This document shows positions 1 to 9,687 of a stretch of 64,000 nt of DNA, piece after piece. Source of the stretch: an uncultured Pelagibacteraceae bacterium (GTDB lineage Bacteria; Pseudomonadota; Alphaproteobacteria; Pelagibacterales; Pelagibacteraceae). The stretch lies in contig CACONH010000002.1 in NCBI GenBank assembly GCA_902628495.1, forward strand, positions 1 through 64,000, in the 5' to 3' direction. The position numbers and the translations under genes were made by a program. Under the pieces are notes generated by a model. That model saw only the letters and a program-made list of their open reading frames with translations. It was not told where the DNA came from and ran no database searches. Numbering within the stretch: the first letter of the stretch is position 1; each line of letters begins with the position of its first letter.

Positions 1-1050
1 GGTTATCTTTACTTTCAATTTGTGCTTGGAGTTAATTTTTTAAAAGAATTAAATGACCCAAGGTACTATATAACTCACAATATAGATGTTTTTTTCTTGT
101 TTATATTCATAATTTTTTATTCTTTCTTTATTAAATATTTATCAACTAAAAAAATAGTTAACCACTTAGAGATAGTACTTATTATCTCATCAGTTTTAGT
201 TGGCTTTGTTCTTTGTGTGTTATTTGTTTTATTTTTAGACTTGATTAACCTAATTCCGTTTAACAAATTAAATATATTAAGATTAACAAATCCAATAGAT
301 TATATGTCTCTTCATGCTAATATTTTTCCACGGGATACTAGTATTTTTACCACAATAAAAAATCTCATTTTTGGCTTTGGAGGCGGTTTAGATATTAATT
401 TTAACGAATTTAGACAGAAACCTTTAATCTTATTTCTTGATCCAAGAATCTTTTTTAGAACTTTGCAATTACTCTTTTTTATATCTTTAATTTATTTTTC
501 TATAAAAAAAATTAAAAATAAAAATGTTGATTATTTGTCAGCTTCACTTTTTATTGGAATTTTTTTTCAATATTTGAGTTTTAACTTCCGTGAAACTCAC
601 GGATACAATATGTATCTTTTTCCTTTATATGTATTTATTGCTGCAATTATTTTTAATAAATTAAAAAAAAAATATTTATTAATTTTTTTCCCATGTTTAT
701 TAATAATATTTATAAGTGAGAATTTAGTATTATCAGATATCCATAAAAATTCTTTTTCTAGGGAACCAAGAGTTTATGACATATGCCAAACTGAAAATAT
801 AGAAACTATAAGATGGAAAAATTCAGAAAACTATGTGGAAAAGTATAATAAAACTTCATACATTAAGTTAGTTGATATACCAAAAAAATGGTTTATGAAC
901 CTTGCGAAAAAAATGTCACCCTCATTTGTGGGAGAAGATGGAATACTCTACCCAAAAAAATCTGAAGATAAGTTTTTTAAAAAGTACTGTAATCAAATCA
1001 AAAATGAGAAAGGATTAAGATCTCACTCTTATAAGTTGAAAACAAAATAA
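1..1050 (+). CDS. Polytopic membrane protein of unknown function, probably truncated at its 5' end by the window edge
   Basis: ORF 22-1050 is called from a GTG, but codons 1-21 (G Y L Y F Q F) are open in the same frame, so the gene probably starts upstream. Many hydrophobic segments. Confidence 0.6.
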   Translation, partial: GYLYFQFVLGVNFLKELNDPRYYITHNIDVFFLFIFIIFYSFFIKYLSTKKIVNHLEIVLIISSVLVGFVLCVLFVLFLDLINLIPFNKLNILRLTNPIDYMSLHANIFPRDTSIFTTIKNLIFGFGGGLDINFNEFRQKPLILFLDPRIFFRTLQLLFFISLIYFSIKKIKNKNVDYLSASLFIGIFFQYLSFNFRETHGYNMYLFPLYVFIAAIIFNKLKKKYLLIFFPCLLIIFISENLVLSDIHKNSFSREPRVYDICQTENIETIRWKNSENYVEKYNKTSYIKLVDIPKKWFMNLAKKMSPSFVGEDGILYPKKSEDKFFKKYCNQIKNEKGLRSHSYKLKTK

Positions 1051-1115
1051 TCATATCTAGGTTGGAAATGTAAAAACAATAATATAAAACCATAAAGGAG
1101 GCTCAATATATACCA

Positions 1116-2063
1116 ATGAAATTAACCAAAGAACAAGAACAAGAGATTAAAGATTTACAAGCTCAAGAAAACAAAACTAAAAGAGTAGTTGCCCCAGAGC
1201 TTGAAAAGATTTTATACGATGCAATATCAGTTTTAGATCACGGATTTGTTAGAGTTATTGATTACATGGGTGATGATACTTCAATTGTTCAAGCAGCTAG
1301 AGTTTCATACGGAAAGGGTACAAAAAAAGTTTCTACGGATAGCGGACTAATTAAATATTTAATGCGTCATTGGCACAGTACACCATTTGAGATGTGTGAA
1401 ATTAAATACCATGTAAAGCTTCCAATTTTTATAGCAAGACAATGGATAAGACATAGAACGGCAAATGTTAATGAATACTCAGCACGTTATTCAATTTTAG
1501 ACAAAGAATTTTATTTGCCAAAGAATGAACACTTAGCTGCACAATCAAAAAGTAACAGACAAGGTAGAGGAGATGTTCTTCAAGGAGAACAAGCTAAAAA
1601 AGTTTTAAACCTTTTAAAAAATGATGCTGAGCGAACATATGAAAATTATGAAACAATGTTAAACGAAAGATATGATGGCTCAGTAGTGGATGAAAATGAA
1701 ACAGGACTTGCAAGAGAACTTGCTAGAATGAATTTAACTTTAAATACTTACACCCAGTGGTATTGGAAAACTGATCTTTTAAATTTAATGAATTTTTTAA
1801 GATTAAGAGCTGACCATCATGCTCAATATGAAATAAGAGCTTATGCAGATGTAATGTTGGATACTTTAAAAAGATGGGTACCAACAACTTACGAAGCATT
1901 TATGGATTATAGAGTGGGTGGTACCGAAGTATCATCAAAAGGTAAAGTAATTATCCAAAAACTAATAAGTGGTGAAAAAGTAGATCCTGAGCAGTCAGGT
2001 CTTTCAAAAAGAGAGTGGAATGAGCTTATGACGGCTCTAGAACTTAAAGACAAATTGATTTAA
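1116..2063 (+). CDS. thyX: FAD-dependent thymidylate synthase ThyX
   Basis: ThyX signature [20 protein letters not shown]-like RBS upstream. Confidence 0.93.
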   Translation: MKLTKEQEQEIKDLQAQENKTKRVVAPELEKILYDAISVLDHGFVRVIDYMGDDTSIVQAARVSYGKGTKKVSTDSGLIKYLMRHWHSTPFEMCEIKYHVKLPIFIARQWIRHRTANVNEYSARYSILDKEFYLPKNEHLAAQSKSNRQGRGDVLQGEQAKKVLNLLKNDAERTYENYETMLNERYDGSVVDENETGLARELARMNLTLNTYTQWYWKTDLLNLMNFLRLRADHHAQYEIRAYADVMLDTLKRWVPTTYEAFMDYRVGGTEVSSKGKVIIQKLISGEKVDPEQSGLSKREWNELMTALELKDKLI

Positions 2064-2097
2064 ATTATAAATATTTCTTGTTATATCAGTGATTAAA

Positions 2098-4290
2098 ATG
2101 AGACGGTTTAAGAAAGATTTAGTATTAAGATATTCTAAAATAATTCCCTTAATTATTTTTATTTTTTTTAATTCAATTGCTTTTGGAGCAGTTTCATCAT
2201 TTGTAGACTCTTTTGAAGTTGGCGTAAATGATTCTGGTAATGGTCAGAGCCAACCTACTGGGGTACAATTTAATCCTGATGGAACAAGAATGTACGTCTC
2301 TGGTATATCTGGAAATTGGATTTTGCAATATTCACTAGATACACCTTTCGATGTTTCCTCAGTCAATAGTGATTTAGCTGGTCAGATTTGTAATTTTGGT
2401 AGTTCTATAGCGCAAGATGGTGCGAATTTTGAATTCAATTCAGATGGTACAAAAATCTTTATGGCTGATAGAGCAGATGAAACCATAGAACAATTTAAAT
2501 TAACAACTGCATATGATATCTCAACTTGTGTTCATGAAGATGAAATAGATTTAGGAATTACAACTTTAGCTGACTTAGCTTTCAGCCGAGATGGCAAGAA
2601 ACTTTTCATTTACGATCAAAACGTAGGCGCTGGAGCACAATATACTGTTGAACAGTATTCACTTACAAGTCCATACAATTTAACTAATGCTACCTTAGTT
2701 GCAACTTATACAGGACCTAGTGGCAGTATACGAACTAATATCCAACAGTTCGCTCAAGCAATGGTATTTAATATCGATGGTACAAAAATGTACATAACAG
2801 GAGGGAAGGCAACTAGCACAGCAACTCATGGAGGGGTATATGAATTTACACTTTCATCCCCATTTGATGTGAATGGCGCCATAACTTACGAAGGTGAATT
2901 TGATGTGAGTGCACAGGTAGGACAAATAGCAGGCCTAACATTTAGTGCTAATGGTTCAAAAATGTATATCACAGACTTCACTCATGGTGGGAGTGAACCA
3001 GGAGATCGAGGTGTTTATGAATATAATTTAACGTGTAGTTTTGGAGTTATTAAATGTATTGACCCATCCAAAAATAAAGATGACGTTGCAACAATGCAGT
3101 CTCAAACTCAAAGTGTCAAAAAATTGATTAAACACTCAACCAGTCCAGTTTTAAATCGAATGCAATGGCTTAGAAGAAATCAAAATAAAGCAAACTTAAC
3201 TAATCAAAATATAAAGTTTAAATTTAATAACGAAATATTAAATTCACTATCAAAGACATTAATTCCTGTTTTTTTCTCAAATGATGCATCTTCTAATCTA
3301 AATTCACAAAATTCAAATTGGTCTATCTGGAGCGAGGGCACAATTAGTATAGGTAAATCAGGAGATACCACCTATTCCTCTGCAAAAGATATTAGCACCA
3401 CAGCAATTACTTTTGGTGCAGATAAAAGAGATGAAAATAATATTATGAGAGGTATCGCTTTAAGATTAGGAAACGACGACGTAGATGTAGGTGATCTCGG
3501 TAGTGCTTTAGATATGAGTACCATCAGTCTAACACTTTATGGAACAGATCCAAAAGGTGATAATAAATTTGCAGACACTTTAATTGGAATAAGTATTTTA
3601 AACTCTGATACTGTCAACAGCGATGGTTCAAATACTACTACAAGTGAGAGAAATGGAATACAAATATACGGCTCTTACAATTTTAGAAATACCTATAATT
3701 ATAATCTTTTAAATTATACACCTAAAATTAAATTTGATTTAGGCGGAACACATTTAGAGGGATATTCTGAAAAAGGCTCAGATATTTTAACTTATAGATT
3801 TCAAGATCAGTTTATTGGTCATTTAATGACAACTGTTGGAACAAGCCTTGATAAAAATTTTGTATTTAATGATAAGTCTTTTGTACCTTACCTAGATCTT
3901 AATTATACTGCAGATATTAGTCCATCCTCTTCTCAAAAATTTACACATATATCTACTGGAGAAAAATTTATATTAGAAAATATTAATAACACTTCACATA
4001 ATTTTAATGCAGGTATAGGTCTCGATTTAATTACAGATAAAGGTTTAAATTTGATGTCAAAGTATACTATAGATCAATCAAAAGAAGAAAATAAAAGAAA
4101 TTTTGTTATTTCTGCAGATTATAGGGCATCATATAATTCATCTTATGCTCTTTCTATTAATGAAACTTCAACTGAGATAGCTTACAAAAGCAAGCATAAC
4201 AATTTAAATTTTGATGTAACTAGCAATTTAGACTTTTTTGCAGATGATCCTGAATATGGTATTTATTTAAAAGTCTATACTTTAAAATAA
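2098..4290 (+). CDS. Secreted beta-propeller-like repeat protein with C-terminal autotransporter/outer-membrane barrel-like domain
   Basis: Signal-peptide-like N-terminus; at least five repeats of the type (F/V)xFxxDGT+(M/I)(Y/F)(V/I/M); C-terminal ~350 aa of alternating beta-strand-like sequence. ORF track starts at GTG 2089; ATG 2098 is the more likely start. Confidence 0.6.
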   Translation: MRRFKKDLVLRYSKIIPLIIFIFFNSIAFGAVSSFVDSFEVGVNDSGNGQSQPTGVQFNPDGTRMYVSGISGNWILQYSLDTPFDVSSVNSDLAGQICNFGSSIAQDGANFEFNSDGTKIFMADRADETIEQFKLTTAYDISTCVHEDEIDLGITTLADLAFSRDGKKLFIYDQNVGAGAQYTVEQYSLTSPYNLTNATLVATYTGPSGSIRTNIQQFAQAMVFNIDGTKMYITGGKATSTATHGGVYEFTLSSPFDVNGAITYEGEFDVSAQVGQIAGLTFSANGSKMYITDFTHGGSEPGDRGVYEYNLTCSFGVIKCIDPSKNKDDVATMQSQTQSVKKLIKHSTSPVLNRMQWLRRNQNKANLTNQNIKFKFNNEILNSLSKTLIPVFFSNDASSNLNSQNSNWSIWSEGTISIGKSGDTTYSSAKDISTTAITFGADKRDENNIMRGIALRLGNDDVDVGDLGSALDMSTISLTLYGTDPKGDNKFADTLIGISILNSDTVNSDGSNTTTSERNGIQIYGSYNFRNTYNYNLLNYTPKIKFDLGGTHLEGYSEKGSDILTYRFQDQFIGHLMTTVGTSLDKNFVFNDKSFVPYLDLNYTADISPSSSQKFTHISTGEKFILENINNTSHNFNAGIGLDLITDKGLNLMSKYTIDQSKEENKRNFVISADYRASYNSSYALSINETSTEIAYKSKHNNLNFDVTSNLDFFADDPEYGIYLKVYTLK

Positions 4291-4292
4291 AA

Positions 4293-5090
4293 TCAATTTT
4301 CTAAAAATGAAGATTTAATTTTTTTTGCAATATCTAAATATATTTTTGATATATCATTATCTGGATTGCTCTCAACAATTGGCTTTCCTTGATCACCAGA
4401 TTTGCCTACCTCTGGATCAATTGGAATTTCGCATAAAAATTCTTTGCTAAATTCTTCTGCAGTTCTTTTAACTCCACCCTCGCCAAAAATAGGATATTTT
4501 TTTCCATCTTCTCCTTTAAAAAAAGACATATTATCTACTAGTCCAATAATTTTTACCCCCAATTTATCAAACATTCTTATTCCTCTTTTAACATCCTGAA
4601 GGGCAAGCTCTTGTGGAGTTGAAACTATTATCGCACCATCCATTTCTATTTCTTGTGCAAATGTAAGTTGAGTATCTCCTGTACCTGGTGGCATATCTAC
4701 AATTATAAAATCTAGATTGTTCCAGCTTACTTTTTGAGCAAAAGTTTTTATGGTACTAGTTACCATTGGACCTCTCCAAATCATTGGTGTTTGTTCATCA
4801 GTTAGGAAACCAATCGACATACATTGAATGTCGTATTTAATAATAGGCTTTAAATTTGAACCATCGCTCTCAGGTTTATGATCAATTGAAAAAAGTTTCG
4901 GTAATGATGGACCATAAATATCAGCGTCCAATAATCCTACTTTGCAACCCAAATTTTTTAATGCTAAGGCAAGGTTTGTTGCAAAAGTAGATTTACCAAC
5001 ACCTCCTTTGGCACTTGAAATCGCAATTGTAAACTTAGTGCCAGAAATTGGGTTTTTAACAAAGGTTTTTTTATAAGGTTTTCCTATCAT
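4293..5090 (-). CDS. mrp: Mrp/ApbC/NBP35-family Fe-S cluster carrier P-loop ATPase
   Basis: SSAKGGVGKST deviant Walker A, DADIYGPS, DMPPGTGD. Confidence 0.92.
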   Translation of the reverse strand: MIGKPYKKTFVKNPISGTKFTIAISSAKGGVGKSTFATNLALALKNLGCKVGLLDADIYGPSLPKLFSIDHKPESDGSNLKPIIKYDIQCMSIGFLTDEQTPMIWRGPMVTSTIKTFAQKVSWNNLDFIIVDMPPGTGDTQLTFAQEIEMDGAIIVSTPQELALQDVKRGIRMFDKLGVKIIGLVDNMSFFKGEDGKKYPIFGEGGVKRTAEEFSKEFLCEIPIDPEVGKSGDQGKPIVESNPDNDISKIYLDIAKKIKSSFLEN

Positions 5091-5171
5091 TGCTACATTA
5101 AGTCCATTTTTTTAATGGTTGTTTTAACATACTAAACTTGTTTTTCCCAACAAAGACACTATATAAAGTGC

Positions 5172-6269
5172 ATGGTTGATGATTTTAGAAGTAGAGGCGG
5201 TAGCCCATGGGGATCTCCCCCAGGAGGTGGAGGAAATGGTTCTGGAAGCAGAGGTCCAACCCCTCCAAACATTGATGAGATTATTAAAACTTTACAAGAT
5301 AAGATTAATAAATTTTTACCAGGTGGTGCATCTAAAGGTGGAAAACCAATAATATTTGGAATTTCAATTTTATTGGTAATTTATGCTCTGAGTGGATTAT
5401 ATCGTGTTTTACCTGATGAGCAGGGTGTTGTTTTAAGATTTGGAAAATTTGTTTCAACAACTCAACCAGGTTTGAATTATCACATACCTTTTCCAATCGA
5501 AAGCGTAATTACTCCTAAGGTTACAAAAGTTAATAGAATTGATATTGGTTTTAGATCAGAGAGAGATTCAGGATTTAGTTCAGGTGTAGTAGCAGATGTA
5601 CCAGAAGAGAGCTTAATGTTAACCGGTGATGAGAATATTGTTAACATAGATTTTTCTGTCTTTTGGGTAATCAAAGATGCAGGTAAATTTTTATTTAAAA
5701 TACAAGATCCAGAAGGAACAGTAAAAGCAGCTGCAGAAACAGCGATGAGAGAAGTAATCGCTAAAAGTAATATTCAACCAATTTTAACTGAGGGAAGATC
5801 AGTAATAGAGCAAGAAACTGAGACTATTATCCAAGAAATTTTGGATGAATATCAAAGTGGAATTCAAGTGACACAAGTTCAAACACAAAAAGCAGACCCA
5901 CCAGATCAAGTTATCGATGCATTTAGAGATGTTCAGGCAGCTAGAGCAGATATGGAAAGATCAAAAAATGAAGCGGAAGCTTACGCTAATGACGTAATTC
6001 CAAGAGCAAGGGGTGAAGCCGCAAAAATACTTCAAGCTGCAGAAGCTTATAAAAAAGAAGTTGTTGCAAAAGCAGAAGGTGAAGCAAGTAGATTTTTATC
6101 TATTTTTAATGAGTACAGAAAAGCGAAAGAAGTAACACAGGAAAGAATGTATCTTGAAACTATGGAAAAAGTACTGGCTGATATTGATAAAGTAATAATT
6201 GATAAAGATTCTGGATCAGGAGTTGTTCCATACCTACCATTGCCAGAACTAAAAAAGAAAACTAATTAA
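5172..6269 (+). CDS. hflK: FtsH protease modulator HflK
   Basis: Gly/Pro-rich N-terminus, one TM segment, SPFH/Band-7 domain, followed by hflC. Confidence 0.93.
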   Translation: MVDDFRSRGGSPWGSPPGGGGNGSGSRGPTPPNIDEIIKTLQDKINKFLPGGASKGGKPIIFGISILLVIYALSGLYRVLPDEQGVVLRFGKFVSTTQPGLNYHIPFPIESVITPKVTKVNRIDIGFRSERDSGFSSGVVADVPEESLMLTGDENIVNIDFSVFWVIKDAGKFLFKIQDPEGTVKAAAETAMREVIAKSNIQPILTEGRSVIEQETETIIQEILDEYQSGIQVTQVQTQKADPPDQVIDAFRDVQAARADMERSKNEAEAYANDVIPRARGEAAKILQAAEAYKKEVVAKAEGEASRFLSIFNEYRKAKEVTQERMYLETMEKVLADIDKVIIDKDSGSGVVPYLPLPELKKKTN

Positions 6270-6270
6270 T

Positions 6271-7140
6271 ATGAAAAAATTTGCATTACCAATAGTTATA
6301 GTTATAGCTTTTACAGCTTTCTTCTCAATCTTTATAGTAAAAGAAGTAAATCAAGCAATAGTCCTACAGTTTGGTGACCCAAAAAAAATTATTTTAAAAC
6401 CAGGAATAAACTTCAAGTTACCTTTCATTCAAAACGTTGTTTACTTAGATAAAAGAATATTAAATTTAGATACACCACCAGAGGAGGTAATTGCCTCAGA
6501 TCAAAAACGTTTGATTGTTGATGCTTTTGCGAGATTTCAAATTATTGACCCACTAAAATTTTATATATCAGTTGGTAACGAAAGAGTTGCTAGATCGAGA
6601 TTATCTACAATTATTAATTCAAGAATAAGAAACGTTTTAGGTCAGCAAGAACTACAAACTCTATTATCACAAGATAGAACAAAACAAATGGCTTTGATCC
6701 AAGAAGGTGTTAATAATGAAGCTGAAAACTTTGGTATAAAAATAGTTGATGTAAGAATTAAAAGAGCAGATCTTCCTCAAGCAAATAGTGATGCGATTTA
6801 TAGAAGAATGCAAACTGAAAGGGAAAGAGAAGCTAAAGAATTTAGAGCAAAAGGTGCAGAAATGGCCGTTACAATAACATCAACTGCAGACAAAGAGGTT
6901 ACAGTAATACTTGCAGATGCAGAAAAAAAATCTCAAATAATGAAGGGTGAAGGAGATGGAGCAAGAAACAAGATATTTGCTGATGCATTTGGACAAGATC
7001 CCCAATTCTTTGCATTTTATAGAGCAATGCAAGCTTATGAAAAAGCTTTAATAGGTGGTGAAACTTCTTTAATACTTTCACCAGACAGTGAATTTTTCAA
7101 ATTTTTCGGAGATATAAAAGCAAAACAATTAAATCAGTAA
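6271..7140 (+). CDS. hflC: FtsH protease modulator HflC
   Basis: Band-7 domain, N-terminal TM, immediately downstream of hflK. Confidence 0.93.
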   Translation: MKKFALPIVIVIAFTAFFSIFIVKEVNQAIVLQFGDPKKIILKPGINFKLPFIQNVVYLDKRILNLDTPPEEVIASDQKRLIVDAFARFQIIDPLKFYISVGNERVARSRLSTIINSRIRNVLGQQELQTLLSQDRTKQMALIQEGVNNEAENFGIKIVDVRIKRADLPQANSDAIYRRMQTEREREAKEFRAKGAEMAVTITSTADKEVTVILADAEKKSQIMKGEGDGARNKIFADAFGQDPQFFAFYRAMQAYEKALIGGETSLILSPDSEFFKFFGDIKAKQLNQ

Positions 7141-7144
7141 AAGT

Positions 7145-7333
7145 ATGAGAGAAATAATAGTCGCTTTTGGACTATTTTTATTTATCGAGGGCGCTTTATA
7201 CGCCTTATTTCCCTCAAAAATGAGAAATATGTTAGAGAAGTTAAAGTTGATGAAAGACTCACAGCTAAGATTTGGAGGTGTTATATTTGCATTAGTTGGT
7301 TTTTTAATCATCTGGTATATGAAAGTTTTATGA
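7145..7333 (+). CDS. DUF2065-type small inner-membrane protein
   Basis: 62 aa, two hydrophobic segments, position between hflC and the Do-type protease as commonly seen in alphaproteobacteria. Confidence 0.75.
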   Translation: MREIIVAFGLFLFIEGALYALFPSKMRNMLEKLKLMKDSQLRFGGVIFALVGFLIIWYMKVL

Positions 7334-8736
7334 GAGTAATTTTAAAAAAATATTTTACTTTGATCTTGTTGTTTTCAATAGCAACAATTTTGCCAACAAA
7401 CTCACAAGATAGACCAGCTTCTTTTGCTGATTTGGCAGAGGAATTAATGCCATCTGTTGTAAATATTTCAACAACAACAACTGTCGTACAAAATACAAAT
7501 CCTTTTCCCTTTGAATTTCCTCCAGGATCTCCTTTTGGAGATATGTTTAAAGAATTTGGTTCACCACAAAAAAGGAAAGCCAGCGCTTTAGGTTCAGGTT
7601 TTGTAATAGACAGTAATGGAACAGTTATAACAAATAATCATGTAATTAAAGGTGCCGAAGATATAGTTGTTAGATTTAGCAATGATAAAGAATATAAAGC
7701 AGAAATAATTGGTGCAGATCCACTATCAGATGTTGCAGTTTTAAAAATTAAATCAGATGATAAGTTTCAGCCTGTTAAATTTGGAAACTCTGACAAGGCT
7801 AGAATAGGTGACTGGGTTATAGCAATTGGAAATCCATTTGGTTTAGGAGGCACAGTTACCTCGGGAATAATTTCAGCAAGAAATAGAAATATTGGATTAT
7901 CAAGATATGAAGATTTCATTCAAACAGATGCATCAATTAATACAGGAAATTCTGGTGGACCTTTATTTAATATGAATGGAGATGTAATAGGAATAAATAC
8001 AGCGATACTTGGTCAACAAGGGTCAATTGGTATTGGTTTTGCAATCCCATCAAATAGTGCAAAACAAGTTATAGATCAATTAATTGAGTTTGGTGAAACT
8101 AAAAGAGGGTGGCTAGGTGTTAGAATACAAAATGTTTCAAAAGAAATAGCAGAGATTGAAAAATTAGGAAAAGCGAGAGGTGCATTAGTTGCAAGTGTTG
8201 CACCAGGAAGTCCTTCAGACAAAGGAGGTATTAAAGATGGAGACATCATATTAGAGTTTGATGGAAAAAAAATAAACGAAATGCAAGAACTACCACTAAT
8301 AGTTGCTCAGACTAAAGTTGGAAAAGTTGTTAAACTTAAAGTTTGGAGGAATAAAAAAGAAATAACAAAAACTATTACTCTTGGTAGACTTGAAACCTCA
8401 GAAGATTTTAAAGCTGAAACTCCAAATATTCCAAAAGTTGAAGTTATAAATGCTTTAAAAATTGAGGTAAGACCTACGACAAAAGAAGATATAGCACAAA
8501 GACAACTACCTCCAAATATATCAGGTTTAATAATAACTAAAATAGAGCCAGATAGTCCTATAAATTATTTAAAGGTAAATGATATAATTGTAGAAGCAGG
8601 CAAAAGAAGAATTAAGTCTGCTAATCAGCTAAATAATTTAGTTAACACAGCATTAAAGTCGCAAAATAAAACTATACTAATTGCAATATTTAATAATCAA
8701 AATCAAAAAAGATATATTGGTGTAAAATTGAATTAG
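7330..8736 (+). CDS. Periplasmic Do-family serine protease (DegP/DegQ/MucD-like), two PDZ-like regions
   Basis: GNSGGPLFN catalytic Ser motif, NNHV His motif, DPLSDVAVLKI Asp motif, PDZ-like GWLGVRIQNV. Confidence 0.92.
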   Translation: MRVILKKYFTLILLFSIATILPTNSQDRPASFADLAEELMPSVVNISTTTTVVQNTNPFPFEFPPGSPFGDMFKEFGSPQKRKASALGSGFVIDSNGTVITNNHVIKGAEDIVVRFSNDKEYKAEIIGADPLSDVAVLKIKSDDKFQPVKFGNSDKARIGDWVIAIGNPFGLGGTVTSGIISARNRNIGLSRYEDFIQTDASINTGNSGGPLFNMNGDVIGINTAILGQQGSIGIGFAIPSNSAKQVIDQLIEFGETKRGWLGVRIQNVSKEIAEIEKLGKARGALVASVAPGSPSDKGGIKDGDIILEFDGKKINEMQELPLIVAQTKVGKVVKLKVWRNKKEITKTITLGRLETSEDFKAETPNIPKVEVINALKIEVRPTTKEDIAQRQLPPNISGLIITKIEPDSPINYLKVNDIIVEAGKRRIKSANQLNNLVNTALKSQNKTILIAIFNNQNQKRYIGVKLN

Positions 8737-8737
8737 T

Positions 8738-9649
8738 ATGGACCTAAAGTCCAAAATAATTTTAATTTCAGGACCCACAGCATCAGGCAAATCTAAATTT
8801 GCACTTAAGCTTGCAAAAAAAATTGATGGAGAAATTATCAATGCTGATAGCATGCAAATATTTAAAGAAATAAAAATTCTAAATGCAAGACCGAGCACAA
8901 AAGATAAATCAAATATTAAACATCACTTATATGGCTTTCTAAGTGTAAAAAAAAATTTTTCAGTAGGTGACTGGTTAAAAAAATGTCTTACAAAAATTTC
9001 AGAAATAAAAAAAAGAAGGAAAATACCAATAATTGTTGGTGGTACTGGCCTTTATTTCAAATCTTTAGTAGATGGTTTAGCAAAAATACCAAAAATAAGT
9101 AGAAGAAATAGGGATAAAGTAAGAAATTTACAAAAAAAAATTGGTCAAAAAAGTTTTTACAAAAAATTAATCAAATTAGACCCTTTGTGTAAAAATAATA
9201 TTAACATCAACGATCAAAATAGATCAATTAGAGCTTATGAAGTTTATATTCAAACCAATAAATCTTTGTATACTTGGTTTAAGAATACAACAATTCATTT
9301 TCAAGATAAGGACTTTGAGAAAATATTTATTGATATTTCAAGAGATGAAGTTGTAAAAAATTTATCAAATAGGATAGAAAAAATGATCAAAGTGGGAGCC
9401 ATCCAAGAAGTAAAGAGATTTAATAAATTAAAAGTAAAAAAGGCGAATAGCTCATTTAAAATAATAGGGATAAGAGAAATTAATGAACTGAAACCTGATA
9501 AGACCAATTTAAGTCTTATCAAAGAAAAAATTACTATAAAAACCAGGCAATACGCCAAAAGACAGATGACTTGGGCAAGAGGGCATATGAAAGACTGGCA
9601 CAGAATTGCTCCGAACAATCTAAATTCTTATCTAAATAAGATTAGTTAA
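8738..9649 (+). CDS. miaA: tRNA dimethylallyltransferase MiaA
   Basis: GPTASGKS P-loop, NADSMQ, GGTGLY, TRQYAKRQMTW. Confidence 0.94.
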   Translation: MDLKSKIILISGPTASGKSKFALKLAKKIDGEIINADSMQIFKEIKILNARPSTKDKSNIKHHLYGFLSVKKNFSVGDWLKKCLTKISEIKKRRKIPIIVGGTGLYFKSLVDGLAKIPKISRRNRDKVRNLQKKIGQKSFYKKLIKLDPLCKNNININDQNRSIRAYEVYIQTNKSLYTWFKNTTIHFQDKDFEKIFIDISRDEVVKNLSNRIEKMIKVGAIQEVKRFNKLKVKKANSSFKIIGIREINELKPDKTNLSLIKEKITIKTRQYAKRQMTWARGHMKDWHRIAPNNLNSYLNKIS

Positions 9650-9651
9650 AC

Positions 9652-9687
9652 TTGACCAATTAGCACAACTTCAGCTAGATTGGTCAA
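9652..9687 (+). promoter_or_regulatory. Inverted repeat/hairpin abutting the ilvB start codon
   Basis: TTGACCAAT-TAGC-acaacttca-GCTA-g-ATTGGTCAA: 13 bp stem with one bulged G, ending at 9687; ATG is 9688. Also readable as TTGACC (9652-9657)-18 nt-TAGATT (9676-9681). Confidence 0.65.

Noticed and set aside
9301-9618. 105-aa minus-strand hydrophobic ORF
   Set aside because: Lies entirely antisense within miaA; Lys/Asn codons read in reverse give Phe/Leu/Ile-rich pseudo-membrane proteins.
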